Below, piece by piece: positions 5,764-5,987 of a stretch of 5,987 nt of DNA. How positions within the stretch are numbered: the stretch's first letter is position 1; each line of letters starts with the position of its first letter. The DNA is from an uncultured Oscillospiraceae bacterium (lineage in GTDB: Bacteria > Bacillota > Clostridia > Oscillospirales > Oscillospiraceae), in assembly GCA_934533005.1 (NCBI GenBank), contig CAKTBC010000103.1, positions 1 to 5,987 of the forward strand, read 5' to 3'. The position numbers and the translations under genes were made by a program. The notes beneath the pieces were generated by a model. That model was not told the DNA's origin and ran no database searches. It saw nothing but the letters and a program-made list of their open reading frames with translations.

Positions 5764-5792
5764 ATTATAGATTCCCGCGCGGCATTCGTCAA
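5764..5792 (-). promoter_or_regulatory. Promoter of the nnrD-lipoprotein-alr operon
   Basis: On the minus strand: -35 TTGACG (5787-5792), a 17-nt spacer, consensus -10 TATAAT (5764-5769). The expected start is near 5757, leaving a short leader of about 25 nt. This is a near-perfect sigma-A site, placed back to back with the plus-strand promoter whose -35 begins at 5801. Confidence 0.85.
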
Positions 5793-5800
5793 ATTTATTC

Positions 5801-5829
5801 TTGCGAACCGGCGCGCACTATGGTATAAA
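5801..5829 (+). promoter_or_regulatory. Promoter of the T-box leader
   Basis: On the plus strand: -35 TTGCGA (5801-5806), a 17-nt spacer, -10 TATAAA (5824-5829) with a TGn extension (TGG). The expected start is near 5836, about 10 bases before the base of the T-box Stem I. Confidence 0.75.
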
Positions 5830-5835
5830 AGAGTA

Positions 5836-5987
5836 TGTTATTTCGCGTTGATCGGGAAAATGACGGAATACCGCCGCAGCAGAGAAGGGCGTCGCCGGCT
5901 GAAAGCGCCCCGCGGAAACGGTTTTGTCTGGTTCGCCCGTGAGCGCCGGCCAATCCCCGGCGGGCTGCGCCCGTTACAGCGCAAGAG
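5836..5987 (+). promoter_or_regulatory. T-box riboswitch leader, truncated by the window end
   Basis: Stem I can be folded by hand. GCG (5845-5847) pairs with CGC (5944-5946); a kink-turn follows, with GA (5850-5851) facing TGA (5940-5942). CGGG (5853-5856) pairs with CCCG (5936-5939), then comes the specifier loop. Above it GAC/GTC (5862-5864, 5926-5928), ACCG/CGGT and CCGC/GCGG helices lead to the AGAGA segment (5881-5885) and an apical hairpin (5887-5891 with 5906-5910) with a GGCTGAAAG loop part. Downstream, CCGTTACAGCGCAAGAG resembles the Stem II/III linker of clostridial T-boxes. The antiterminator with GGTGGTACCGCG lies outside the window. In the specifier loop the triplet TTC (5932-5934), followed by a purine and the CCCG helix, suggests Phe and hence pheST or another Phe-regulated gene downstream. 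The T-box call is fairly secure; the specifier is tentative. Confidence 0.75.

Overview
The window looks like a chromosomal segment of a GC-rich gut Clostridia member, probably Oscillospiraceae/Ruminococcaceae-like. The basis is clostridial gene order, strong sigma-A type promoters, AGGAGG-type ribosome binding sites, a T-box leader, and short CTCCCTC/GAGGGAG paired-hairpin repeats of a kind I recall from such genomes. All three intact genes and the partial gene lie on the minus strand; the only plus-strand unit clearly supported is the T-box leader at the right edge.

Right half (about 2770-5987), native-looking and very GC-rich: back-to-back promoters near 5764-5829 drive leftward an operon of nnrD (NAD(P)HX dehydratase), a 178-residue lipoprotein in the position of the YdcC/GerS-like gene, and alr (alanine racemase), closed by a strong terminator at 2891-2936. 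Rightward they drive a T-box leader cut by the window end. My fold of its Stem I puts a UUC (Phe) triplet in the specifier position. The order nnrD-lipoprotein-alr matches the acpS/nnrD-ydcC-alr neighbourhoods of Firmicutes and joins a metabolite-repair enzyme to a cell-wall/spore-associated pair. A pair of inverted palindromic repeats sits in the 201-base gap before alr.

Left half (1 to about 2770), lower GC and accessory-looking: a small conserved gene with its own promoter is cut off after about 66 codons and joined in frame, at a GCGCAGGCG microhomology, to the C-terminal coiled-coil tail of a MobA/MobL-type relaxase that carries two amber stops. This is the scar of a lost mobilizable or conjugative element. 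Downstream come a GC-rich terminator hairpin, then a roughly 275-base element closed by a 27-base-pair imperfect terminal inverted repeat, flanked by TA dinucleotides and full of internal hairpins. It has a promoter at its left edge and may be a structured RNA or a MITE. At the left edge is an AAA_14/DUF4143-type ATPase with its own promoter and a leader holding mutually exclusive hairpins; its 3' end lies outside the window.

The candidates for something undescribed are the 1343-1679 structured element and, second, the ATPase leader. The remaining genes are ordinary members of known families. No database search or folding program was run.
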